A stretch of 64,000 bases of DNA from Symbiodinium microadriaticum (GCA_001939145.1 LSRX01000525.1:301005-365004), one strand, 5' to 3'. Shown: positions 50,894 through 61,246, counted from the stretch's first letter. The notes: generated from the letters alone by a model not told the origin. Made by a program: numbers and translations.

Positions 50894-51093
50894 ACTCCCG
50901 ATGCCAGGGGTAGGCAGACTCTTTACCTAGGGCTGCTCGTAAGCCTCCGAAACGAAGACCTAAGGGTCTAAGAGCATCTTTTGGGATTTGCGTACTTCGA
51001 GCTGCAGTACGTATAAGTCACAGTACACCACAAGCGAACCCTGAATCCCACCCTAAACCCTAAACCCTAAGCCCTAAGCCCTAAACCCTAAAG

Positions 51094-52979
51094 GTCCTTG
51101 GACATCAATGGTCAGCTCCTTGGAGTCCCAGAAGCTCAGAAGGCTCAGGGGGACGTAGTAAGTAGAATCTTAGGGGCTGAGTACCCTAGCCCAAAAAAGG
51201 TTTAGGGTTTAGGGTTAGGCCCAAAAAAGGGTTAACCTTTCAATTATTGTAGGAGTATATAAGCCCAAAAAGGGTTAACCTTTCAATTATGGTAGGATTA
51301 TATCAGCCCAAAAAGGTTAAAGGTTACCTACTCAGCCCCTTAAGAATTCACGCAGGGGTCATCTGTAGCATAGCTCGTGCCTAAACCTCAAGGCGACCCT
51401 GAACCCTTAAACCATGCTTTGACCCTAAACCCTAAACCCCAAAGCCCTAAACCCCAAAACCCTAAACCTCTAAACCGCTAAACCCTAAACCTCTAAACTC
51501 ACACCCTTCAACCCTAAACCCTAAACCCCTAAACCCTTCAACCCTAAACCCTAAACCCTTCAACCCTCCTGCTCCCTATCCTGGCAGCTCCCCGAAGAGA
51601 CTCTCACTCCTGGGCCCGCGGTCCCCTTAGGACTCAAAGGTCCTTCCAGAAGGACTCCTGTGAAGGCTTTTAGGGGTTTTAAGGGGTTTTAAGGGTTTAG
51701 GGGTTTAGGGGGGTTTAGGGTTTAGGCCTTTAGGATTTAGGGTTCAGCAGTTTAGGGGTTTAGGGGTTTAGGGGTTTAATTCGTGCTTGGTTGTTGTCGG
51801 GTTTTGCTGATTAGGCTCATCTCTTTCCGGCATCGTCCTGAAGGCTCCGTGCGCACTTGGGCCCTCAAGTACCTGCTATCGGAACCCCTTTTTATAGACC
51901 TAGGTATAGGTATATGGGTAGTTCTCTAACTTAGGATCCCGTTTAGGTGCTTACGGCGGAGCACGCTTCGGATTCAGAACTTCCGGCCGACGTGAATGTG
52001 AGCTCTTCTCGGCAAACCCGTTTACAGCTTAGGTTCTAGGGTTATAAGGGTTTAGGGTTTAGATTTTAGGGTTAATAAGGTTTATAGGGTTCAGTGCGAA
52101 AATTTCCTGAACCCTAAACCCTAAACCCCCAAACCCTAAACCCATAAATCAAATCCTAAACCCTAAACCCCTAAACCCTAAACCCTAAACCCTGAACCCC
52201 TAAACCCTTAAACCCCAAACCCCTAAACCACACTTGGGGTCTATATAGGGTTTAGGGTTTAGTGGACTTCTTTGGCTTGGGATCCTGATCTGACTCAAGC
52301 TCTGCGCAACATCAGCCGACTTGCGGGGAAGAGCCGTCGCACCAAAGAGCCCAAAGCGTTTAAGGTTAGGGTTGTTTATATGGAGAATCGAAAACTGCCA
52401 CCCTGACCGAAGGTCGTCTTTGAACACAAGACCCTGGGCCTCCCCAGGGTGCCCCCCTCAGCCCTTAGAACGGAGCTAGGTCGAAGGGCCGACGGAGGGT
52501 AAATCCAAATCATCTCATGGTTTCAGTGGAGGGAGGTATACAACTGGGCTCTGGTTCGGGGATTTTATTTAAGTTAACATAATAAAGAAACCATATATCT
52601 GTAATCACTATAGATCCCTGTAATGGTAACTTAAATAACATCCCATAACAATAACCCAGACAACATAAACCGTGAACACACCAAACCTCCAAGAACGTCA
52701 ACCCCGTTTGAACGGTCTCAGCTCACCCCCGATCCCGGTGCGGTCCTGGACCACTGGGGTCTTCAAAATCCGCTCCAAAAATGCGGCATTCGTCCTTTGG
52801 CCGGGCGGCAGGTTGGGATTTGTTTGGGACCCGGTCCCCTGCTCCTCCATCCGAAGAAAAACCAGGGACCAGAATCCGACATGCTAGAGCAGGGTTTCGG
52901 GGGTGCAATCCTACACTTCTTCGATGAGCCCTTCGCCCTAGACCCCCGGACTCTGGCCGAATCCTTTAAGCTCTTCTGA
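51094..52979 (+). CDS. Multi-exon gene of unknown function (3' part)
   Basis: Exon islands 51094-51157, 51588-51665, 52263-52364, 52431-52498, 52722-52821 and 52893-52979, all open in frames whose phases agree when joined (ending TGA at 52977). Splice-like sites: CTAAAG|G, GTA|GTAAGT, CTGGCAG|C, GAAG|GC, TTTAG|T, AAG|GTTAGG, ACAAG|A, GG|GTAAAT, CTCAG|C, TTT|GTTTGG, GCAG|GG. The product includes TQALRNISRLAGKSRR, VRSWTTGVFKIRSKN and FDEPFALDPRTLAESFKLF. No family is recognised. A further open island at about 51814-51868 may be a skipped or alternative exon. Introns contain TTTAGGG tracts. The first exon and start codon are not found. Confidence 0.45.
51188..51322. repeat. Tandem element with TTTAGGG insert and 12-bp duplication
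   Basis: GCCCAAAAAAGG occurs at 51189 and 51219 with TTTAGGGTTTAGGGTTAG between. The body AAAAGGGTTAACCTTTCAAT recurs at 51226 and 51272. Confidence 0.75.
51660..51785 (+). repeat. TTTAGGG tract following an exon
   Basis: Begins with the apparent GC donor of exon 51588-51665. Confidence 0.75.
52105..52235 (-). repeat. CCCTAAA tract then TTTAGGG before an exon
   Basis: CCCTAAA to about 52235, then GGGTTTAGGGTTTAG|T, the apparent acceptor of exon 52263. Confidence 0.75.
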
Positions 52980-53365
52980 TCCAAGTTGCCCCTGTCCCCG
53001 TGAGAACAAGATTGCACTACTTCCCCGACTGTCTGTTTCAATACCCGAACGGAGCCTCAAAGCAAAAGCCACGAACTCAAAGCCCTAAAAAGGAAGGGAC
53101 GCCACAACGAATGACCGGGGAAACACAAAGTTGGTGCTACCAGTATCCGGGAAGCCTGATACTAGGACCCTTTCATGACTTTGGCTTGAGGCTTGCGGCT
53201 TGAGAATCAAGGTTTAGGGTTTAAAGGGTTTAGGGTCAAGGGAGTCAGCCGAGAAAGACTACACACGAAGTAGGTTTTGTGACGACTGTACCTGTACTCC
53301 TCAAAATGTATCCAGCAAAGATGCTCTAAGGGACTAACGTAGACACACACACACACACAAGGTGG

Positions 53366-53540
53366 AACACCAAACCCTCAACCAAACCCTAAACCCTAAA
53401 CCCTAAATCCTAGGGGGACACCAAACCCTTAACTAAACCCTAAACCCTAAACCCTAGGGGGACACCAAACCCTCAACCAAACCCCAAACCCTTAACCAAA
53501 CCCTAAACCCTAAACCCTAGGGGGACACCAAACCCTTAGC
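53366..53540 (-). repeat. Tandem repeat with AGGGGGACACCAAACCCT spacer
   Basis: Four copies of GGGGGACACCAAACCCT, each followed by CAACCAAACCCTAAACCC-type sequence; unit about 53-70 bp. Confidence 0.85.
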
Positions 53541-53721
53541 CCAAGTTGACCTAAGAAGTGTCGAGGCCCAGGAGAATGCTATCTGCAGCGAGGTCGCTTG
53601 ATGCCTTCCTAGGCCGAAGGAGGGCTTCGGTTCTCGGCTAGTGGTGGTGCCTTTAATAACCGAAACAGGGTTTAGGGGTTTAGGGTTTAGGGGTTTAGGG
53701 TTTAAGGGATTTAGGGTTTAG

Positions 53722-53829
53722 GGTTGATGACATAAATCCTGCATGAACCCTAAGGACCCTAACCTATGGGAACTATGGGTCTATTCCTTATTATGGCATG
53801 GGTACATGCAGGATTTTGATCATCAACCG
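53722..53829 (-). mobile_element. Family A element joined to a TTTAGGG tract
   Basis: The left end follows TTTAGGGTTTAGGG directly (GGGTTGATGACATAAATCC); right end CATCAACCG. Confidence 0.75.
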
Positions 53830-54296
53830 TTGGGTTCCTCTATAAAGGTTCGAGATCTATTATAAAATACATGTCCAGGCACCCGCAATTCCGGCCGAGG
53901 CTTGAAAAAAGGGGGTTCAGGGCCGTTCCTGGTCTCCGAGTGGCTGTGCTGAGTTGATGGGTTCATAAACCCTCAGAGCCAAAAAGGAGCTTGGGCTGAC
54001 GGTTTAGCAAGCAAGTTGCAGTAGTTGGGGTTATAAACGCGTGCAGCAGTCGCCACAGGACCCCTAAAACCCAAAACCCTCCTTTCTGATCTGTTAAGTC
54101 AAGTACAGTGCTAGCCGGGCTCAGGGCGTTCGGGCCGCCATGCGGGTTTTCGGGCTTAGGAAACTGCGTCATCTCAGGATTTAGGGTTTAGGGGTTTAGG
54201 GTTTAGAGTCTAGGCTTGCGTTCGTCGGCGCCCCTGAAGTAGACCCAGCCACGAAGTCCGAAACCCAAGCCGACTCCCCCCCATCCTCCTTAAGGG

Positions 54297-54402
54297 AGGG
54301 TGGTTCAAGCGGAGAGGGTCCTAGGGATCCTTAGGGAGCTTTAGGGAACCTTGGGGATTATTGGGTTATATACCCCTCTAGAACCCCCTCCCTCAAGGAT
54401 CC
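54297..54402. mobile_element. Family I-like element
   Basis: AGGGTGGTTCAAGCGGAGAG left; ACCCCCTCCCTCAAGGATCC right. Confidence 0.45.
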
Positions 54403-54431
54403 CATAAGTATACGTCCAAACATCCACACAA

Positions 54432-54665
54432 ATGGCCTTCACTTCGAAGCTTCAAGGCGGGTCTCGTGGGCATGCTTGGGACCTTTTCCTTGGGCCCTGT
54501 GCACCCCAAAATTCTCCAAATTCCATTCCCGAAACTGCTCATCCGCGGCGCCAGCGTTTGCTTGATCGTGCGCTGGTTCTGCTTGAGTGGATGCGCTTCA
54601 TAGAACCTGGGCTGTTGCTTCATGTACGACGGGGTCTAGCAAGTGGCTATGAAGGCTACAAGTGA
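54432..54665 (+). CDS. Short ORF, 77 codons
   Basis: ATG at 54432 in a CAAATGG context, stop at 54663-54665. Reads MAFTSKLQGGSRGHAWDLFL and RLLDRALVLLEWMRFIEPGL. The opposite strand is also open. No family recognised. Confidence 0.25.
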   Translation: MAFTSKLQGGSRGHAWDLFLGPCAPQNSPNSIPETAHPRRQRLLDRALVLLEWMRFIEPGLLLHVRRGLASGYEGYK

Positions 54666-54678
54666 GGCTTGCAACCTA

Positions 54679-54785
54679 CTGTTGCTGTTCTAAATCCTGC
54701 ATTACCTGATAAGGACCCTAAACTCTAGGAATTATGGTACATTCCTTGCTTATTGTGGGTAATTTAGGATTTATATCCTCCACCG
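54679..54785 (-). mobile_element. Family A element, diverged
   Basis: The terminal repeats carry several changes (CTGTTGCTGTTCTAAATCC); the centre is recognisable. Confidence 0.65.
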
Positions 54786-54795
54786 TATGTCTACA

Positions 54796-54903
54796 CGGGG
54801 GTTCCGAAGATAGGGGACCCTAATATAGTACCCCAAATAGTAGGATCCTTATTATCAGGACCCCCAAAATAAGGTACCCCCCTTCTTTTCGGAAACTCCC
54901 ATA
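54796..54903. mobile_element. Family G element, uninterrupted
   Basis: Same arms without an insert; the reference for the interrupted copies. Confidence 0.75.
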
Positions 54904-54906
54904 CTA

Positions 54907-55088
54907 CGGCTGATGATTTAAATCCTGCATGACCCATAATAAGGAATATACCATAATTCCCATAGTTTAGGGTCCTTAACGTAATGCAGGATTTATATCA
55001 TCAACCCTAAACCCTAAATCCCTTTAACCCTAAACCCCTAAACCCTAAACCCCTAAACCCTAAACCCTAAACCCCATATCATCAACAG
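54907..55088 (+). mobile_element. Family A element with duplicated right end around a CCCTAAA tract
   Basis: ATATCATCAAC occurs at 54995 and at 55076, with 70 bp of CCCTAAA-type DNA between. Confidence 0.85.
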
Positions 55089-55179
55089 TAGCTCTCCGGA
55101 TCCTCTAGGTCTGACAGGAGTCCTCTGATTGTGGGACCCCGTCCGCCCCCACGAAAGAGCAGAGAGCTCAACCCTTCGG

Positions 55180-55640
55180 GAGCCGTGCGGGTTTAGGCTT
55201 AGGTTTAGGGGTGTAGGTTTAGGGGTTTAGGTTTAGGGTTGAGGGTTGAGGGTTTAGGGTTTATAGGGCTTATAGGGTTTATAGGGTTTAGGGTTGATAA
55301 TACCAACGACAATACCAACTGATACCAAGACGGTAATCCGAACATACCACGAAACAAATGAGTGTTAACCCTCTTAGTTGGAGGTCATGAATTTCGACCG
55401 ACACTGAAACCCACTCGCACTCGACATCGCAAGACTCTGAACCCCAAATCCCGAAAGAATTGGCTTGGGGCTCTGCCTGCAGGGCTGCAGATTGAACCCT
55501 GAACCCTAAACCCCAACACTCAAAACTATGGGCCCACCGTGAATCTGAGACCCAAAACCCTAAACCTTAAACCCTAAACCCCTAAAGCCCTAAACCCTAA
55601 ACCCCAAACCCTAACCCCAAACCCCTAAACCCTAAACCTT
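55180..55640. repeat. TTTAGGG then CCCTAAA tracts
   Basis: TTTAGGG at 55190-55295; unique DNA with GATACCAA units; CCCTAAA at 55495-55640. Nothing coding. Confidence 0.65.
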
Positions 55641-55647
55641 AAACCCC

Positions 55648-55702
55648 ATACCTAGCTTGGCCTCGCATGCCCCAGCCTGTTGCTCGAAGCCCGCCGCCCA
55701 AC
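55648..55702 (-). CDS. Short exon-like island
   Basis: Reads WAAGFEQQAGACEAKLGMG between CCCTAAA tracts. Confidence 0.2.
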
Positions 55703-55928
55703 CCATAAAGGATCATGGGATTTAGAAAGTATACAAGGGCTGTAGAGCGGCTTTGCAGACTTCAGGGCAAGAAACCCTAAACCCTAAACCCTAAACCGCA
55801 GCTACTTTTGCCCTAAACCCTAAACCGTCAAGAGCTACTTGGGCCCTAAATGTGATGAAATACTTGTCATCTTACTTGCCAGGAACTTCGAGTCCGAAGC
55901 CCTCAACTCCCGAAGTCGACCCATGGGA

Positions 55929-56072
55929 TAGGGGCCTTCCTTTTTTGTAGAGTAGGGCTTTTGGGGTTATGCTATACTATAATTCTCGTGAGGAACCCCC
56001 CAAAGGGTATAAAAGGGACCGCCCCCCCAAAAAATAAAAATAAAATAGTACAGGAAATTGCTTAGGCCCCTA
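55929..56072. mobile_element. Family B element, enlarged
   Basis: GGGGCCTTCC left, TGCTTAGGCCCCTA right; an extra A-rich segment lies in the middle. Confidence 0.62.
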
Positions 56073-56141
56073 GATTAATCTCATGGCACAGCTACGTTTC
56101 AGCAAAACCTGGAGAGAACTCATGCGAAATCCTCTGCTCGG

Positions 56142-56665
56142 CTATCCCAACTTCAGGGAGGGAAAGGATCGGTAGGGAAGGAATTTGCGGAATGGTCTGG
56201 GGCAGCCGGCTTCCGCATTGTAGGTACTGATGGCATAGTCCCCGACCTTCTCCGCTGTCTTTCCCTTCTTGTCGCAATATTCATCCCAGACGAAGGCGAC
56301 CTCATCGACTTAATTTGGTCAGCGAAAGTGTGAAAGGGTATGGGCAATAGTAGCTGTTCCAGATCACCGGTGTTGCTCCAGTGTTTCTTGCCCTTGCCCT
56401 TTGCAACTCCTTTTCCAGACATGGTGGCTTCCTGAAGAGCTGTGCGGGCTGCGGTTTGGTCGGCCTGGTCCAGCTCATATTGTGCTCCCTAAACCATGTT
56501 GTTCCAAGTCTGGGTCCACAAAGTTCCCGCTGCTTCCCCGCTGCTTCATGGGGGGGACACCATAAATCTTGCCAGCTCGGGCACCACTTCCAGACGACCA
56601 ACGAAATCTCCCTTGTCCTGGAAGTAGAACAAGTGGGCCCATGCCGTGCCAAGTATGAATGAACC
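56142..56665 (-). CDS. Three-exon gene end, unknown protein (130 aa visible)
   Basis: Exons 56561-56665 (acceptor CTAG|GGT, donor ATG|GTGTCC), 56368-56488 (acceptor GTTTAG|GGA, donor ACCG|GTGATC) and 56142-56308 (acceptor AATTAAG|TC), stop TAG. Phases 0, 0 and 1 all agree and give 130 residues without a stop. Pieces include GTAWAHLFYFQDKGDFVGR, QYELDQADQTAARTALQEAT, a Gly/Lys-rich GKGVAKGKGKK and VDEVAFVWDEYCDKKGKTAE. Introns are 72 and 59 nt. No known domain is recognised. An internal ATG in a strong context (GCCACCATGT, 56422) would give a 73-residue product if transcription began later. Upstream exons are not found. Confidence 0.5.
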
Positions 56666-56880
56666 CTAGTCCTAACCGCCCTAATGTAGACGCCTGAGAA
56701 CGAAGCACCCACTCTTCCGGTGCCTAGAGGACTCCTCTTAGCCCTTTCAAGACAAGGGGAGTTTAAGGTTTAGGGTTTAGGGGTTTAGGGTTGAGGGTTT
56801 AGGCCCTAAACCCTAAGCCCTAAACTTTAGGGTTTATAGGGTTTTACCAGGGATTTATACACCCACCTTCACACAGCTCA

Positions 56881-56960
56881 AGGCCCGGGGGCTTTTCCAC
56901 TTCGGCAGCCGCTTCGGATGTGCAGAAGCTGCGGGCGGAGAAGGTGATCATGGCCTGTCC
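56881..56960 (+). CDS. Exon-like island running into a family C element
   Basis: Reads GGFSTSAAASDVQKLRAEKV then IMACPENP, the last codons being the first bases of the family C element at 56959. Confidence 0.28.
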
Positions 56961-57128
56961 AGAGAACCCAATACCCCTTAATTAAGGAATTTACCTTAAA
57001 TCATCATATTAAGGCCCCTTCAAATTTAAGATATAACCCTAACCCTGAACCTTAAACCCTAAATCATAATATGACGGCCCCTATTAATATGGCTATACTC
57101 CTTCATTAAGGGGTACTGGGCTCTCTGG
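56959..57128. mobile_element. Family C element with CCCTAAA insert
   Basis: Both ends are present; between the arms lies AACCCTAACCCTGAACC-type DNA. The motif AAATCATMATATKA occurs on both sides of it. Confidence 0.75.
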
Positions 57129-57179
57129 CCTTTATGGGACCAACAGGTTTGGCGTAGAAGGCTTTCGACGATAAGCGTT

Positions 57180-57290
57180 CAAGGGCTACCACCCTAAACT
57201 CTTAAACCCTTGTAAACCCTAAAACCCTAAACCCTAAAGCCCTAAATACCTAAACCCTAAACCCCTATACCCTAAACCACAGGTTTCGAT
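57180..57290 (-). repeat. CCCTAAA tract
   Basis: Short degenerate array; 57300-57530 is unique non-coding DNA. Confidence 0.7.
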
Positions 57291-57532
57291 CATGATTCCG
57301 TAGGCCTTTTGGAGCGGCTCGCAGAGTCTAGCTTAAGGCCATATAGGGTTGAATTTGTTTAGGGCTTTGGGTTTTGGGTTTAGGGATGTCCTTTTTGTTT
57401 AGTAACGGGCCGTTTTCTGGGAATGAGGGGTTTATGGGGCTGTGTTCAAAAGTTGCGGGTTTTTTGGATTCTAGCGCTCTGGGCCCTAGGTCTTTGCGTA
57501 GACGTGGTGACTGTCCGAGTCCACGGCTTATA

Positions 57533-57811
57533 CAGTTGATGATATAAAGGGGGTTTAGGGTTTAGGGGATTTAGGGTTTGCGGCTTAGGGCATTTATGGT
57601 TGAGGGTTTAGGGTTTAGGGGTTGGTGATATAAACCCTGCATCATAACCGATACTAAGGAATATATACCATAATTCGCATGGTTTAGTTTAGTGTCCTTA
57701 CGGCAATGCAGGATTTACCCTAAACTCTATACCCTAAAACCCTATACCCTGTACCCTAAGCCCGTAACCCTTAACCCTAAACCCTATGCCCAGGATTTAT
57801 GTCATCAACAG
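57533..57811 (+). mobile_element. Family A element with tracts in both arms
   Basis: Left arm: GATGATATAAA, then a TTTAGGG tract, then GGTGATATAAACC. Right arm: CAGGATTTA, then a CCCTAAA tract, then CAGGATTTA again. Tract orientation mirrors the arms. Confidence 0.8.
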
Positions 57812-58379
57812 TCTGAAGGATCTCGGGCATATCGCGCTGCAGGAGTGCAGGCTTAGACTGGAGAGGAGCCCTAACCAGTATAGGGTTTAGGGTTTGGGGT
57901 TTAGGGTTTATTGTTTGTGGTTAAGGGAATAGGGTTTAGGGTTACGGTTCTGTGGGTTGCGGGTTGGAGCTGGGACGAAAGGTTTAAGTCATGACTGGCC
58001 GGCTCCTGCTCTACGCCCCCACCCCCCCGAGCCGACTTCCGTGTTGAGCTCCAGTTGGGCTGGGTTTAAGGCTTATAGGGTTTAGGGGTTCCAGGGACAA
58101 GTCTGCTTTTTTCGGTATTGGGTAGTTTTTTATAAGAAAACTAAAGGCAACAACAAGGGATAAGGGGCCCACCGGGAGACCCGGTTTAGTACAGGGTTCA
58201 GTTCCGTAGGGGTTTCGAATGCTTGAGAAGGGCCCGGGCAGTGCGCTAAACCTTGAAACCTTGAGCCCTTAATTATACTTCCAGGATTAAGAGAATCAGT
58301 CGACCTGCAACTTCCACCCCGAAACCCAAAAGCCCTGAATCCCAAACCCTGCAACTTTATATCCTAGAGCCAGAAAACC

Positions 58380-58690
58380 CAAGTGAACTGGGTCCGGCAC
58401 GTCCATCAGGGAAGGGCTGGCCGTCTTGCACATATTCCTCGGCGCTGATTTTCACAAGGAGCATTCAGGCATGTTGGCCGCGTTGCTCTTGGAGGCTCGC
58501 GGTACATGTATCGATATAAGGCTCCTATAACGGTAACTACCCACCTGAACATGTCCGAGAGGGTAGATCAGAAGCCGGGAGCTCATAAGAAAGCCACACA
58601 GCCCGGGCACTGAATCTTCCCCCAAATTGACGGGAAGTAGTGCCGATTGTGAGAACTTGAAGAGGCGGCCTGAAAGTCCATGGATAGACA
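58380..58690 (-). CDS. Two exon-like islands with a family E fragment between them
   Basis: 58590-58682 reads MDFQAASSSSHNRHYFPSIW then KIQCPGCVAFL and a stop; 58380-58440 reads AEEYVQDGQPFPDGRAGPSS with acceptor AAATCAG|C. A donor CA|GTGCCC would join them in phase, placing the family E fragment (58514-58560) in the intron. Confidence 0.28.
58514..58560. mobile_element. Family E right-end fragment
   Basis: TAAGGCTCCTATAACGGTAA then CTACCCACCTGAACATGTCC. Confidence 0.6.
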
Positions 58691-58859
58691 CACTTTATTT
58701 ACCGCCAAACTTGAACCCTAAAACGTTTTAAGATGCTTTAATTACCTCCTTACCTGGCGGTGGAAGTAGCTATAGCCACAGCTACACCTGATGCTGGGGC
58801 AGGAAGTCGACGGATACCATGCGGGGGGGGGGGTTCTCCGAAGTGGGGTTATCTTACTT

Positions 58860-58960
58860 CGGTTGATGATATAAATCCTGCATTACCCACAATAAGGAAT
58901 CTACCATAATTCCCAGAGTTTAGGGCTCTTAAGGTAGTGCAGGATGTATATCATCAACAG
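58860..58960 (+). mobile_element. Family A element
   Basis: Complete. Confidence 0.82.
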
Positions 58961-59350
58961 TTTCATTTATGGCGATGCTGTCGACTCGGGGCTTCTGAGG
59001 ACCCCAGGAAAGTCGACTCAAGGAAAGGGTTGCGGACTGCACACTCTCTAGAAGCATCGCCTGAGCCGAAAAGCAGACTCGCCAACACAGTTTAGGGTTT
59101 GAGGTCGTTTAGGGTTTCGGGCTAAAATAACAAAAGACACATAAACCAAGCTAAGGATTAGACCCAGAGCCTCACCGCCTAAACTTTAAAAGAACCAGCC
59201 TGTGTCTCTCGTATGAACGCCTTGCAAAGGAAACCCGAATAAACCATAGCTGCCATGCGTCCAAATCTTTTCGAAGTTGGCCTGGCATGCAGCAGCGATG
59301 GGGTTGAGGGTGTGGGCTATTGGATTCAGAGTTCAAGTTTCGGGCTCATG

Positions 59351-59432
59351 TAGGGGCCTCCTTAAATAACTAGAACTGGTTCTGAGCTCCTGTATCTTGA
59401 AGGTATAAATACAATAAGGAGCCCGAAGTAGG
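59351..59432. mobile_element. Family B element, diverged
   Basis: AGGGGCCTCCTTAAATAACT left; ACAATAAGGAGCCC right. Family A element follows 9 bp later. Confidence 0.5.
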
Positions 59433-59440
59433 CTTCGATA

Positions 59441-59542
59441 CGGCTGATGATATAAATCCTGCATCACCCATAATAAGGAATACACCATCATTCCCATAGT
59501 TTAGGGTCCTTAAGATAATGCTAAGGATTTATATCATCAACA
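59441..59542 (+). mobile_element. Family A element joined to a CCCTAAA tract
   Basis: TA precedes the left end; the right end ATCATCAAC runs into AACCCTAAACCCTAAA. Confidence 0.8.
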
Positions 59543-59681
59543 ACCCTAAACCCTAAACCCTAAAAGTATTAACTAGCATTTTTTTTTGTGGGGGGGGGGG
59601 GTTCGGTGGAGGGGTCCGTCTGAGCCTCTGTGGGGCTGCGGATTTCTCTGATCACGGCTTGGCTGATCCTTTACTACTTAC

Positions 59682-59928
59682 TTAAATGGTAAGAGGGCGT
59701 AGTACGACCCTAAACCCTAAACCTTAAGTGGTCAGAGGACGTAGCGCGACCCTAAACTCTAAACCTTAAATGGCCAGAGGATGTAGCGCGACCCTAATCT
59801 CTAAACCTTAAATGGCCAGAGGACGTAGCACGACCCTAAACCCCAAACCTTAAATGGTCACAGGAAGTAGCACGACCCTAAACCCCAAACCCTAAACCTC
59901 AAATGGTCAGAGGACGCAGTACGTAGGC
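59682..59928. repeat. 42-bp tandem repeat, five copies
   Basis: The unit is ACCCTAAACCCTAAACC followed by TTAAATGGTCAGAGGACGTA and GCGCG; each unit pairs two heptamers with a fixed unique part. Confidence 0.88.
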
Positions 59929-60349
59929 CAAAGTTAGGCGCTTAGAAGTCCTTTTGTTGGAATGATCCGCCTTACTTAGTAAGGTTTGGGGTTTAAGGTT
60001 TAAGGTTGTTACTAAGTCCCCAGACCCTGCACGTCACTCTTAGACCCCCAAACCCTACACAAAGTTGGAACCCTACATATAACCGACCGGTGGACTCGAT
60101 TTGAAAGTAGGTTCAAAGTAGGATCGAAGGACTGAGTAAGTAGGTGAACATTAGGGTTCACACAGGGGCCAAAATAATTATCAGCTTCGAGGGTTCTTAT
60201 TAGAGATATGGTATAGTGTACCCCAAAGCCCTAGTCTAATTCCTATGATGTAATATAAGAGTGGAGCCATCCTACCTCAGCAACCCTAGACACTACCTAC
60301 ATACCAAGTTCTTTGAGCCTCTAGGTACGAACCAAGGCGATGAACCCTA

Positions 60350-60451
60350 CTGTTGATGATGTAAATCCTGCATTGCCTTTGGGAGCCGAAAACTATGGGA
60401 TTTATGGTATATTCCTTCTTATGGGTAATGCAGGATATATAACATCAACCG
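60350..60451 (-). mobile_element. Family A element
   Basis: Reverse orientation; the centre has lost its heptamer (GGGAGCCGAAAACTATGGG). Confidence 0.75.
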
Positions 60452-60484
60452 TAACACCCCTAATTTGAGGAACCCTTATAGGTC

Positions 60485-60716
60485 CGAACCTAAACCCTAA
60501 ACCCCTAAACCCTCTAACGCCCTACTTAAAGACAAATTCCTTCAAGGCCCTAAACTCTTCACCCTTCAAGGCTCTAAACGCCCTGAACCCTTCAGAGCCC
60601 GAAGCCCTAAACCCTCAAAGGCTCTAAACCCAAAGCCCTTTAAAACCCTAAACCCGAAACCCTCAAAGGCTCTAAACCCTCAAATGCCGTAAAGCCAAAA
60701 TCCTCTGAGGCGAAAC
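60485..60716 (-). repeat. CCCTAAA tract with CAAAGGCTCTAAACCC units
   Basis: Degenerate; precedes exon 60717-60807. Confidence 0.7.
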
Positions 60717-60807
60717 CCAGGCCTTGTAGAACTCCCACGTCATAGCCGCTGCTTCCTTCGAGGACGACGCCACGGAGCCAAGGGGGTAGAAGAAGTCCTT
60801 CGAAAAG
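60717..60807 (-). CDS. Exon with clear splice context
   Basis: 91 bp. Acceptor AACCCCAG|C after a sense-strand CCCTAAA tract, donor CCTGG|GTTTCG. Reads FSKDFFYPLGSVASSSKEAA then AMTWEFYKAW. Unknown family; probably linked to the islands at 61.06-61.49 kb on the same strand. Confidence 0.42.
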
Positions 60808-61059
60808 CTGGGGTTAAGGGTTTAGGATTTAGAGTTTGAGGGTTTAGGGTGAGGGGGGGGAAGTTCAGGGATCTAGGGCTGACGGCCAAGGGTTTAAGGG
60901 TTTAGGGTTTACAGGTTTTTGTTGGGTTGAGGGTTTAGGGATTTGGGTTTAGGGTTTTAGGGTTCGGTGTCTCTAATGGTCCTCAGGTTATCCACGCTCC
61001 TCCCGATAATAGCTAGGCTCTTCAGTAACCCGCTGAAAAAAAGCATATACTTTTTGGGC

Positions 61060-61246
61060 TAATTGTAATACACTATGAACCCAGGAACCCAAAAAGTCAA
61101 AAAGTACGCTACTGAGCTGCCTAGATAGGGATGCCGAAATCCAGACGAGTTGAGGGTAGATGGAGGATGGAAACCAGGGAAACGGCTCCGGTCCTGGATC
61201 TTGATGTCGCCGGACACCACCCATTCCAGCACATCCTGGAGGCTTT
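61060..61246 (-). CDS. Exon-like island
   Basis: Acceptor TCAAAG|CC; reads QSLQDVLEWVVSGDIKIQD then RSRFPGFHPPSTLNSSGF, and remains open to a stop near 61060. A donor TTCCCTG|GTTTCC would end it earlier. Confidence 0.38.
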
